Source: Nephrocerus scutellatus (taxonomy: Eukaryota > Arthropoda > Insecta > Diptera > Pipunculidae). Taken from it: a stretch of DNA of 64,000 nt. The notes under the pieces were generated by a model that saw nothing but the letters and a program-made list of their open reading frames with translations, ran no database searches and had not been told where the DNA came from. The position numbers and the translations under genes are program-made. The stretch is taken from NCBI GenBank assembly GCA_947095585.1, contig OX352762.1:118140930-118204929 (forward strand), given 5' to 3'. Shown piece after piece: positions 34,600 through 44,649 of this stretch (position 1 is its first letter; the number at the start of each line of letters is the position of its first letter).

Positions 34600-35260
34600 T
34601 TGACTGATACTGCGACCTAAAAAGATCTATTGTATCGTAGGGTGTAACTAGTAAGATAGTATGTCCTTAATGGCAGAATTTCACATAACATTATGGTATG
34701 TCTCCTTTACTAGATCTAACCTGGACAGTCACAGAGAATGTGCCCGGATGTTTCATTCAAGCAGAACGTACATTCCGTGTTTGAGTCCAGATTAATATCA
34801 CAACTGGGAGCGCTCACTAGCTTTCTGATGCTATGCTTGTCTAGATCAAGGACTTCCTAATAAGAAAAGGGCCTAATTAACCGGTTGGATTGTCAAAGCC
34901 CTGGTATATTATCCCAGTGGGCCAGACGAAGTTTACTTTCCCATTTATCAATCATCGTTGTGGTGGTAGCCCAGCCCCACTAAGGTTCTGGTCCTAAAAA
35001 CGCACATTCTGAACCAGTCCTGGCTATTCCATCTGCATATTCGTTGCTTGCAACACCCTGGTGACCATCCTAGCAGCATTTAACTAGAGTCTATTATGTT
35101 GGACCATAGCGCTTTGGATGCTGCCTGATTATCTTAAAAGATATAAATATTAGCATCTTTAACACCCTTACTAAGGTTTATCATAGCGCAGACCTCAATG
35201 GCATGGGGTTCCGCTTAGAAAACAGTGATCATAAATCCTCCTTTTAGGAACTAGCTTGCC
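34600..35260 (-). pseudogene. I/LOA-like LINE, RNase H domain and C-terminus
   Basis: Minus-strand reading, with stops, gives EAVAIEVCAMI (start of RNase H), ANIYIF-DNQAASKAL (the DSQAA-type catalytic motif, first residue D to D-N context), GHQGVASNEYADGIAR (the GH-G--GNE-AD-LA motif), then a LRLAHWDNT spacer and a zinc-knuckle CTFCLNETSGHILCDCPG. Known: this is the standard RNase H plus C-terminal knuckle of RNase H-bearing LINEs. The 3' sequence at 34590-34690 recurs at 40115-40257. Frame-broken. Confidence 0.78.
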
Positions 35261-35429
35261 GGAGTAAATGGACTGTGTTAGGGCCTTTTCCTTTGCGGCA
35301 AGCAGTCGGGGTTTGACACAGAGGTCTATTGTCAGCCGACTTAACTATCTTCCGATATGCGTGCCCAGCAGCACCGCTTTTCGGAATGGAAGATACGGCC
35401 ATGTTGCCGGTCGTACGAGGTATAGTTAT

Positions 35430-36000
35430 ACAATCTTTATGATAGTAGACTAACTATGGGGGTCTAACTATGGTTTTATCACCTCTGTAAGCAGAAGAGA
35501 AGAGAATTGGTCTAATAACCTTCACCTAAGGGGAGGCACCGGAGCCGTCTTGATCAACGTTCCCAGCAGCGTTGTTGGTCAAAGTTGACGGTTGTGGAGG
35601 GTATTACGCCAGAAACTTCGTTTTTAACTTGCCCATCGGCGGTGTTTGATGAGGAGGGGGCTTCCTCATTAGCTGAAGTACCGTGGCCAGACGCTAAAAT
35701 CTTATCGGTGCTCTTAAGGATTAGCTTTACATGACCAAAGAGGTATCCAATTTTACCTCTGTAGGTTTTAAACATACTCATCGAGGCGTCGTCTACCGCG
35801 AATAAGAGGTGAAGGAGAGCACCTTCCTGCTTTCTTTGTATAACCTTCCGCGAGTTAGCCTGCAGTCCGGCAGTGGGTGGAGTTTGATCTTTAAATCTAA
35901 TTCGCTTTTTTTCGTGTTGTTTAGAGGGGGCAAATTCGAGAGCACTCTTTCAACTCCTATACTTGCGACCCAATCGCTTAAGTTTATTCGAAGCTGAAGA
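35430..36000 (-). pseudogene. Possible LINE ORF1 remnant
   Basis: On the minus strand 35554-35781 is open (SMFKTYRGKIGYLFGHVKLI, then a Ser/Glu-rich tail), and an upstream frame from about 35990 reads QHEKKRIRFKDQTPP. Composition is richer in G and C than the flanks and the layout (basic region, then VDDASM, then a hydrophobic block, acidic tail) resembles ORF1 proteins of I/LOA-type LINEs, but I cannot match it to a named family. It abuts the RNase H remnant without an RT between, so it may be a different element. Confidence 0.35.
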
Positions 36001-36039
36001 TTTGCTCAAAATTCTCTAAACAACTCGCATAATTTCTGA

Positions 36040-36190
36040 GAGACAAATTTGGGAACTCACCCTCGCGACTGCAGCCGCAATATTCTCAATACTCCTTGTG
36101 TTTCTTTGGCTTGGAGGCATGGCAACAACATAAAATTCATTATTTGGACTCAAATGTTTGCACCAGAAGTTAAATTTTTTCGTTCATCTG
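36040..36190 (+). repeat. Dispersed repeat F2, copy 2
   Basis: Counterpart of 16500-16640 in the same orientation, about 70 percent similar by eye. Confidence 0.5.
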
Positions 36191-36789
36191 AATAACTACC
36201 TCGACAAAAAATCTGAGTTTTAAGTTCAAGCAATTTTTGTATCACCCTTCGCGTACGTTTGCGATAAATTTACGTGCGCAATGTTCGAAATTTCTTTTAT
36301 GAATGGAAGTAATTTACATTAAGCCTTGTATTTGGCTCTTAATACCTTTTGACACAATAAATAAGCAAATACAAAATACATCACTTAGCACTGCTTCTGT
36401 ATTGGCTTCAAAATTCTTATTTATTATTCCATTCATATAAACAAGTACTTCACTTTTCATTCGTTTAAATTTTTTAGAATTTAATTTTTTACTCTCCATG
36501 TAAAGTTTTTCGGTTTGCCAGGATTTTCTGTCGACAATTAAATACATTAGCTAACATGTTATAAGAACGGCCCGGAATAAAATTAATTTTCCTTCTTGCT
36601 AATTTACAAAGAATTGTATGAAAAAGTAAATTTTAAAGCTTTTAAGAAATTAGAAAATAACGTTTACCGAATTTTACGTGTTATGAGTACATGTGCGCCG
36701 CGCCAATTTAGCATCTGACAAACTAACTATTCTGGCACTTACCCAGTTTAATGTAGATTCTGTATTTTTGGTGTTCCTCTGTTTTGGTA

Positions 36790-37740
36790 TGACACTCTTT
36801 GTCATTTTGATGGAGTCAGCAGTACTAATGACAGTATTTTTAAGGCGTGTCCATTTCTTTCTACGCCTGACATCTCAGCCCCAATACATACTCTCCCTGC
36901 ATTGAGGGCGAGACCTATCGCTTGTTCCTGGTCTCGACGTTGCGAAGAGAAGCCGTGTTGACTCGAATACAATTCGCGGCTGCTGTGTTTCTTGATGATG
37001 CAATCCGCGCTCGGAGCACCATAACAACAAGATAGTGGCCCGAGTCGACGTTGTTACCGCGATACGTTCGTACCGTCATCAAGTTTGGGTTATGATGACG
37101 GTCTATCAACACATGAACGATCTGGTTCCGAGTGGCTCCATCAGGAATTACACATGTGGCTTTGTGGATATTTTTACACGCAAACCTTGTACTCGCAACG
37201 ACCATATTATTGCTTGCTGCCATCTCTATGACTCGTTGTCCATTGTCATTAGTGTTCTCGTGTAAGCTATCGGTACCAATGTACTGCCTCAATACTGGCT
37301 CCCTACCCATTTTGATATTCATATACCCCAGAATGATTTTTACGTCATACTGAGAACAGGCATGGAGTTTCCGTTCAACTGTAGGACAAGGACGCACCCC
37401 TAACGGTTTTGGCGGTTAAATTTTATCCAATCATATTTGAGTTCTATATCAGTAAAAAAAATCTGATGGCTGAACGCCTTTTTTGTTTTTAAATCCCAAC
37501 ATTTTTTAGGGGAAACTTAAAATCTAAAATGAGCGTAAGTACGAAGGGACTTTGAAGGGACTATCCCGATCATTTAGCTTTTCCTGTATTTGGAGGAAAA
37601 TTATCGGCGGCCACCACGTGGAGGTTTGATCGCAATTCCACCAGTCATAGTCAGAGATATTTACGGCCACCTGCCTGCAATTCTAGAGCATTCTGTGTTA
37701 TTCGCCCTGTTAGGCTGATGGCTGACCATTAATACAAAGT
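36790..37740 (-). pseudogene. RTE-type LINE copy I (endonuclease C-terminal half)
   Basis: 36915-37397 is one frame of 160 codons: KIILGYMNIKMGREPV, HENTNDNGQRVIEMAASNN, FACKNIHKATCVIPD, HVLIDRHHNPN and VRTYRGNNVDSGHYLVV. In the last motif the usual catalytic S-D-H reads S-G-H, so the aspartate is lost. 36790-36900 continues into the linker. Upstream the N-terminal half is replaced by about 100 bp of other sequence, then the 5' leader returns at 37550-37735, ending in the conserved GGGCGAATAACACAGAATGC (minus strand). Confidence 0.85.
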
Positions 37741-37925
37741 GCAGAGTTTTTCCACTTCCCACTCTTACTGTTATTAAAACTAATTATAGATTAATTATAG
37801 GTTAAAAAAATTTTTAACCACTTTTTCTTTAAAGCCAAACGTTTTTTTTTTAGTGGAACAGTCAAATCTAAAATGAGCGTAGATACAAGGAGCAGAGTTT
37901 TCCCACTTCCTACAGTTGTTGCACA
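37480..37925. repeat. Duplicated 40-60-bp blocks around the RTE leader
   Basis: AATCTAAAATGAGCGTA occurs at about 37518 and 37866, each 10-30 bp after a TTTTTTAG-GG/TGGA-type block. GCAGAGTTTT-CCACTTCC occurs at 37741 and 37902. The blocks flank the leader of RTE copy I on both sides in the same orientation, which could reflect a tandem duplication or an unrecognised TSD-like structure. Confidence 0.45.
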
Positions 37926-39480
37926 ATATTAATGAATAACTTCTGAGTGCTTAAATAACCTTGCAGAAGTGGATAAGTAGAGGTGCGCACAGGTAACCAT
38001 GACTAATATTCAACACGTGGAATTAACGAACCGTTAATACCACAAACACAAATATCCTAGCTAACAAAGTGGCACTCCTTTAATAACCGAACCAACAGCA
38101 ATGTTTGTTTATAACAGTATATCAATAATTCCACTTATTATAGAGGGAGGGTTAATATTTGCATGTGATTATTTCGAAAAATGATAGGAAGGAGCAGAAC
38201 AGGAACATGCCTGTGGGTATCTGTCAATTCGAACTGACAAAGCAACCTGAGCTATCAATAGTTTCCATGGCAGGCATTATCGCAAAGTTTAAAGTTGAAT
38301 ACGCAGCAATGATACACGTGCAACTTAGCTGGCAAAAAATTATTATACTCCGGCACAAAATGTCATAGTATCAAGTTTCCAATCACTTGTTGGTTGAGAA
38401 ATATTCAGGCACCCATACATAATGCCTATGATGTAAGAGGATAATGTCTTTGTAGTTAATAATTTCAAATACAATGCTTTGTCAAGGTAATCTGACATAT
38501 TTTCGTTACTAAAATATAACGATAATATTCTGTGATATTTCATTCAAACACAAAAATCGAACATCCAACGATAATAACTCCAAGCATTTTTCTTTTGTGT
38601 CGTACAAATTGGTTAACTTTTTATTGTAGGATTTGTCGTGGATCGCCCTCGTCCACGTGAAGAGTCCATGAATGCATTCCATATCGCCATTAAATTTATT
38701 GTAGATTGTAGTTTCAAATGTCAACTGGACTCCAATGAATACAGTGAACAAAGATATAACAACAATAACCGCATACAAAATACATATATATACAGACTCA
38801 ATAGATGCGAGGGTACATTTTGATCAGACGTCCACCCACTAGTATGAGCTGATAGCATTCTATAACAACGAAATGACGTATGGTTAGTTATAGAACTGTG
38901 ACAGAGGAGTTCTTTATTCAATTTGTATCTGAAATGTATACATTGTACAATTTTGCATTGGTCTGAACTTAGATAATAACATTTTGACGCATGTGATGTA
39001 AAATATTACGCCATATTGGTCGTAGATAACCTTCTTATAACACATCCATAAAAATGGTAACTGTGGCATTATGAATGAATCAAGGATTGACGCTCGCACC
39101 AGTGACGCATTTAACACAATTGATGATGACCAGTAATTTAATTTATATGTGCGGTCTGACCTATTAAACTTATTGTAATCCTTTGCCATTTTTATATGAC
39201 GCAAATGGTAAATGTGTTCACAATGAAAGTAGACATCAGACATCTAAGATCAAAAAGTGCTAGTAGGTTGGGAGCCTTAAATGTCATTATAACTGGATGG
39301 AAATCAGTGAAAACTCTTCTCGTGAATAATGATTTTCATACTCGTAAATAGCGATTAGAGGATTTATTGACAAAGTGTTGAATTCTTAAGTTTTCTTGAA
39401 GAGATCGAATCGATTGATATTTAAGTATTTCTAATATCACTAATACGTTTACTTCACGTGAGTTTCGGACTAAAGTACCA
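37926..39480. other. Unannotated interval
   Basis: AT-rich; many overlapping short frames on both strands, none with motifs. Nothing supported. Confidence 0.4.
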
Positions 39481-39482
39481 TT

Positions 39483-40090
39483 GTTGCCATTAATTATGGA
39501 ACATAAAAGTCGTCCACGGAAACGCCTGCACGAGTGAATGCGCTGAACCCAATTTTTATGACTTTTATGCATAAATCGAGCGATATGATGCCGGTAATTT
39601 GCATTTAATATTAATTCTGATGTCATCTAGAGTCTCTGGGTTATTGGCATACCTTGACACACCTCCAAAGAAAAACGTCCACAGGCGTCAAATCACACGA
39701 CTGAAGCGTCCAATTAACTGGACCATTTCTTGAGATATTGCCGGTCTTTGACTGCAATAACTCGATTGTTTGGGTAGCATGTGACACCACCACACTTGTT
39801 AAAATAACATACACTCCAAGTCAGCATCTCAGTTATCATAAAAATAGTTAGTCACTATGGTCCGGTAGCGATCTCTATTTACTGTTACGGTGTTTTCAGC
39901 ACCACAGAAATATAAAAGAAGTAGCTAAAGAACTCTCTATCATGAAACCGTCACCAAACAGTCAATATTTTGTGGATGTAATGACATTTTATGAATAGCG
40001 TCGGGTGACTTACTAACGAAATCGTTCAGCTAGAAATAAGCTTCATCGCTTACGATTTACGATGCAAATCGGGATAGTGTTCGCACAATT
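39483..40090 (-). pseudogene. Decayed Tc1/mariner-superfamily DDE transposase
   Basis: Seen on the minus strand with several frameshifts. VSDEAYF-LNDFVSK (about 40065-40015) corresponds to the SDEAHFWLNG block carrying the first catalytic aspartate region. MSLHPQNI (about 39995-39970) corresponds to the ...HPE-VTVWCG block. ENTVTVNRDRYRTIVTNYF (about 39905-39848) corresponds to the E-G-TVTVNG-RYR block. A ruined FQQDGA-CH box follows. QTIELLQSKTG and ISRNGPVNW then lead to SCDLTPVDVFLWRCVK (about 39710-39660), the third catalytic region. The end at 39626-39483 reads HKNWVQRIHSCRRFRGRLLCSII, the usual transposase C-terminus. Known: this motif order is that of an IS630-Tc1-mariner family common in insects. 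N-terminal DNA-binding region absent; the copy is cut at about 40090-40115 by a LINE 3' end. Confidence 0.82.
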
Positions 40091-40114
40091 TTAGAGTCAA
40101 AACACTGAAGTTTT

Positions 40115-40257
40115 TTTGTTATTTTATTTTTTCCTATATCCCTAGTCCAATTGGCTGATACTGCATAATGGGACCTAAAAAGATCCTATTTTATCCTAGG
40201 GTGTTAATAATCTGAGAGACTAAGTTCCTATTGAAGGCTAGTATGTCCTTAGTGGCA
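40115..40257 (-). pseudogene. 3' end of the 34.6-kb LINE family
   Basis: Shares with 34590-34690 the run of blocks (plus strand) TTGGCTGATACTGC, GACCTAAAAAGATC, TATCCTAGGGTGT-type and TAGTATGTCCTTAGTGGCAG. T-rich stretch at 40115-40135 may be a degraded poly-A tail, consistent with insertion into the transposase and truncation at 40257, where the satellite array starts. Confidence 0.65.
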
Positions 40258-43080
40258 GAGAGATATCTGGACTCCAGCGCCACCCAACGGGTCGAAATAA
40301 AACTTAAACTTATCGGAGCACCAAACGAACACATGGTGTGAATCTGAACCAAATCCAACCATAAACACAAATGTTCTTAAATATCTCGACTCCAGCGGCA
40401 CCCAACAGGTCAAAAAAAAACCTAAACTTATCCAGGAACAAAACGTACATATGGTGGTAATATGAACCAAATCCAACCATAAACACAAATGTTCCTAAAT
40501 ATCTCGACTCCAGCGACGCCTAACAGGTCCAAAAAAAAAACCTAAACTTATCGAGGCACCAAACGAACATATGGTGGTAATATGAACCAAATCCAACCAT
40601 AAACACAAATGTTCTTAAATATCTCGACTCCAGCGACACCCAACAGGTCAAAAAAAAACCTAAACTTATCCAGGAACAAAACGTACATATGGTGGTAATA
40701 TGAACCAAATCCAACCATAAACACAAATGTTCCTAAATATCTCGACTCCAGCGACGCCTAACAGGTCCAAAAAAAAACCTAAACTTATCGAGGCACCAAA
40801 CGAACATATGGTGGGAATATGAACCAAATCCAACCATAAACACAAATGTTCTTAAATATCTCGACTCCAGCGACACCCAACAGGTCAAAAAAAAACCTAA
40901 ACTTATCCAGGAACAAAACGTACATATGGTGGTAATATGAACCAAATCCAACCATAAACACAAATGTTCCTAAATATCTCGACTCCAGCGACGCCTAACA
41001 GGTCCAAAAAAAAACCTAAACTTATCGAGGCACCAAACGAACATATGGTGGTAATATGAACCAAATCCAACCATAAACACAAATGTTCTTAAATATCTCG
41101 ACTCCAGCGACGCCTAACAGGTCCAAAAAAAAAACCTAAACTTATCGAGGCACCAAACGAACATATGGTGGTAATATGAACCAAATCCAACCATAAACAC
41201 AAATGTTCCTAAATATCTCGACTCCAGCGACGCCTAACAGGTCCAAAAAAAAAAACCTAAACTTATCGAGGCACCAAACGAACATATGGTGGTAATATGA
41301 ACCAAATCCAACCATAAACACAAATGTTCCTAAATATCTCGACTCCAGCGACGCCTAACAGGTCCAAAAAAAAAACCTAAACTTATCGAGGCACCAAACG
41401 AACATATGGTGGGAATATGAACCAAATCCAACCATAAACACAAATGTTCTTAAATATCTCGACTCCAGCGACACCCAACAGGTCAAAAAAAAACCTAAAC
41501 TTATCCAGGAACAAAACGTACATATGGTGGTAATATGAACCAAATCCAACCATAAACACAAATGTTCCTAAATATCTCGACTCCAGCGACGCCTAACAGG
41601 TCCAAAAAAAAAACCTAAACTTATCGAGGCACCAAACGAACATATGGTGGGAATATGAACCAAATCCAACCATAAACACAAATGTTCTTAAATATCTCGA
41701 CTCCAGCGACACCCAACAGGTCAAAAAAAAAACCTAAACTTATCCAGGAACAAAACGTACATATGGTGGTAATATGAACCAAATCCAACCATAAACACAA
41801 ATGTTCCTAAATATCTCGACTCCAGCGACGCCTAACAGGTCAAAAAAAAAAACCTAAACTTATCGAGGCACCAAACGAACATATGGTGGGAATATGAACC
41901 AAATCCAACCATAAACACAAATGTTCTTAAATATCTCGACTCCAGCGACACCCAACAGGTCAAAAAAAAACCTAAACTTATCCAGGAACAAAACGTACAT
42001 ATGGTGGTAATATGAACCAAATCCAACCATAAACACAAATGTTCCTAAATATCTCGACTCTAGCGACGCCTAACAGGTCCAAAAAAAAAACCTAAACTTA
42101 TCGAGGCACCAAACGAACATATGGTGGTAATATGAACCAAATCCAACCATAAACACAAATGTTCTTAAATATCTCGACTCCAGCGACACTCAACAGGTCA
42201 AAAAAAACCTAAACTTATCCAGGAACAAAACGTACATATGGTGGTAATATGAACCAAATCCAACCATAAACACAAATGTTCCTAAATATCTCGACTCCAG
42301 CGACGCCTAACAGGTCCAAAAAAAAAACCTAAACTTATCGAGGCACCAAACGAACATATGGTGGGAATATGAACCAAATCCAACCATAAACACAAATGTT
42401 CTTAAATATCTCGACTCCAGCGACACCCAACAGGTCAAAAAAAAAACCTAAACTTATCCAGGAACAAAACGTACATATGGTGGTAATATGAACCAAATCC
42501 AACCATAAACACAAATGTTCCTAAATATCTCGACTCCAGCGACGCCTAACAGGTCCAAAAAAAAAACCTAAACTTATCGAGGCACCAAACGAACATATGG
42601 TGGTAATATGAACCAAATCCAACCATAAACACAAATGTTCCTAAATATCTCGACTCCAGCGACGCCTAACAGGTCCAAAAAAAAAACCTAAACTTATCGA
42701 GGCACCAAACGAACATATGGTGGGAATATGAACCAAATCCAACCATAAACACAAATGTTCTTAAATATCTCGACTCCAGCGACACCCAACAGGTCAAAAA
42801 AAAACCTAAACTTATCCAGGAACAAAACGTACATATGGTGGTAATATGAACCAAATCCAACCATAAACACAAATGTTCCTAAATATCTCGACTCCAGCGA
42901 CGCCTAACAGGTCCAAAAAAAAAAACCTAAACTTATCGAGGCACCAAACGAACATATGGTGGGAATATGAACCAAATCCAACCATAAACACAAATGTTCT
43001 TAAATATCTCGACTCCAGCGACACCCAACAGGTCAAAAAAAACTTTACTTTTCGAAGCACCAAACGAACACATGATGTGA
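40258..43080. repeat. Satellite array, about 24 monomers of 117-121 bp in two types
   Basis: Each monomer begins ATATCTCGACTCCAGCG and has a variable A-run of 6-11, CCTAAACTTATC, CATATGGTGG(T/G)AATATG and CCAACCATAAACACAAATG. Type A has GACGCCTAACAGGTCC and GAGGCACCAAACGAAC. Type B has GACACCCAACAGGTC and CAGGAACAAAACGTAC. The order, from 40381, is mostly alternating (B A B A B A A A A B A B A B A B A B A A B A B), so the higher-order unit is an A-B dimer of about 238 bp with two runs of extra A. Interior copies are almost identical within type. The first (40262) and last (43009) monomers are divergent. The 68- to 83-codon frames read on the minus strand here are simply the repeat translated. 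Confidence 0.95.
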
Positions 43081-43232
43081 ATACGGCTTCGATACGTCCA
43101 GCTGTTTATGCCGGATGAGGCGACATAAAAGCGTTATATCCTTACAGACAAACAAACAACGGTAATTATGTTATTAGGCGTTTAATAACGGTGTGGTCTG
43201 TGGCGTAGTAATTGGTGCTAACGAATTACTTT

Positions 43233-43333
43233 GTTACAAATTGTTAATTAAAGTTGTTATCTACAAATAAACGAACCTGTGTTTTTATTTGCAAGATCCG
43301 TTACGAACTCTAGAACGTCTAAGTTTCCTAATA
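43233..43333 (+). repeat. Partial LTR related to the 13.8-kb solo LTR
   Basis: Shares TTAATTAAAGTTGT, AATAAAC, TTTTTATTT, (A/C)C(A/G)TTACGAACTCTAGAA and a TTTC-TAATA end with 13900-13993, in order. The left half of the LTR is missing or unrecognisable (a TGTTACAAAT begins at 43233). No flanking duplication found. Confidence 0.5.
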
Positions 43334-44640
43334 GTATTTTACTGACGTAAGCTAAGAAAACTATTAGCACTTAAAAGAGACGTCTTTCTTAAATGAACTA
43401 ATGCACTACGCTACAATTGTCACAAAGTCTCAATACTCCGACTAAGTTTGAAAAATAAAGCAAAAAAAACTCGATAACATTTTACTGAAATTGAAACTTC
43501 TGCTACAAAATGTATGTTGAATTTATTGCTCCTGTTTGCTGCACCGAAGGTGGCCGACAAGTTTTGGGGGATAAGAGTAAAATTCCCAGGATTCATTGTA
43601 GTTGTGCAAAATATAAAATATTAAATTCTGCACCGATAAATAACAACAACTAAACAACATTTCCAGAACAATTGTTGCATAACAATGCGACAACGAAAAC
43701 AAATTGAAAAGTTCCACCTCTCCGCTTGTTCAATGTGTTTTTGATTTCTATTTTTTTATTTCTTACAGTTCGATTTCTGTTAGCAACATATATACGAATC
43801 CAGTATGTGATTTGACCTGAAATGGATGATAGATGACAAAATGGCAGAGCCGATATGCACTTCTGCAGTAGTGCAACCCATATTTATTTGGATACGCAAG
43901 CATCGACAATTCAACAGCTCGAGGTCAGAGACACAAAAACTGCAGAAAATATATTCGGAAAACATGTTTTAAAAAAAAAACACCCTGGGCGTTGACAAAC
44001 GACGGCCAGTTTCAATTTGTTGACCCTGCCAATCAAACCGAGACTGACGTTCATTGACATATGGGCAGGATATAGAGTGAACTAAATTTGTCCTTTGAAT
44101 TCTAACTTCACTGAAAGACTACACAGAACAATGACAATATAGCAAGTGAATGCTATTTGTCGTTATTTCGATTTGCATGACAATGTCACTTTGGAAACTA
44201 TAACTGACACAATCGTTTTTCATACATTGTTCGTGTGGAAGGGTGTTTTTTTATATGTAGTGAACAACCATTTGAACACAAAACAAAACGCCATTTTAGC
44301 ATTTTGTTTTGCCCAAAAAACAAGTTAATCCTAAATGCTTCACTGAATATTCCAAAACGTAAACAGACAATTCATGTCGTATATATAGCTCTAAACTATT
44401 GTGTCGAACTTAACCGGCGAGAGCGATAAACTTCTTTTTATTTGTCGGTTTTATGCTCTTGCATGATCTGCATACATAATCGAATACCTGCTTACAATGG
44501 CCAATATGAGATAAATTGTTTTTTTTTTTTACAAACACTCCACCACTTGAAAGGGAATGAATAGGTTTTCTTTGCAATAAGGGTGGGGAGAAGGTTAGGT
44601 TATGTTAAAGTGGCATTGGCACACGGATCGAGAATATTTT
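43334..44640. other. Unannotated interval
   Basis: AT-rich, no recognisable gene. Short frames at 43523-44429 have no motif. Confidence 0.4.
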
Positions 44641-44649
44641 TTTCCTCTA

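Noticed and set aside
39336..39626. 96-codon minus frame as an independent gene
   Set aside because: Its first 48 codons are the C-terminal part of the decayed transposase; the rest is downstream non-coding sequence.
40258..43080. CRISPR-like array
   Set aside because: No unique spacers: the whole 119-bp unit repeats, and the surrounding DNA is eukaryotic.
40249..43118. Repeated 68- to 83-codon minus-strand frames with hydrophobic residues
   Set aside because: They are the satellite monomer read in one frame. A-run length changes shift the frame from unit to unit, and no non-repeat sequence is attached.
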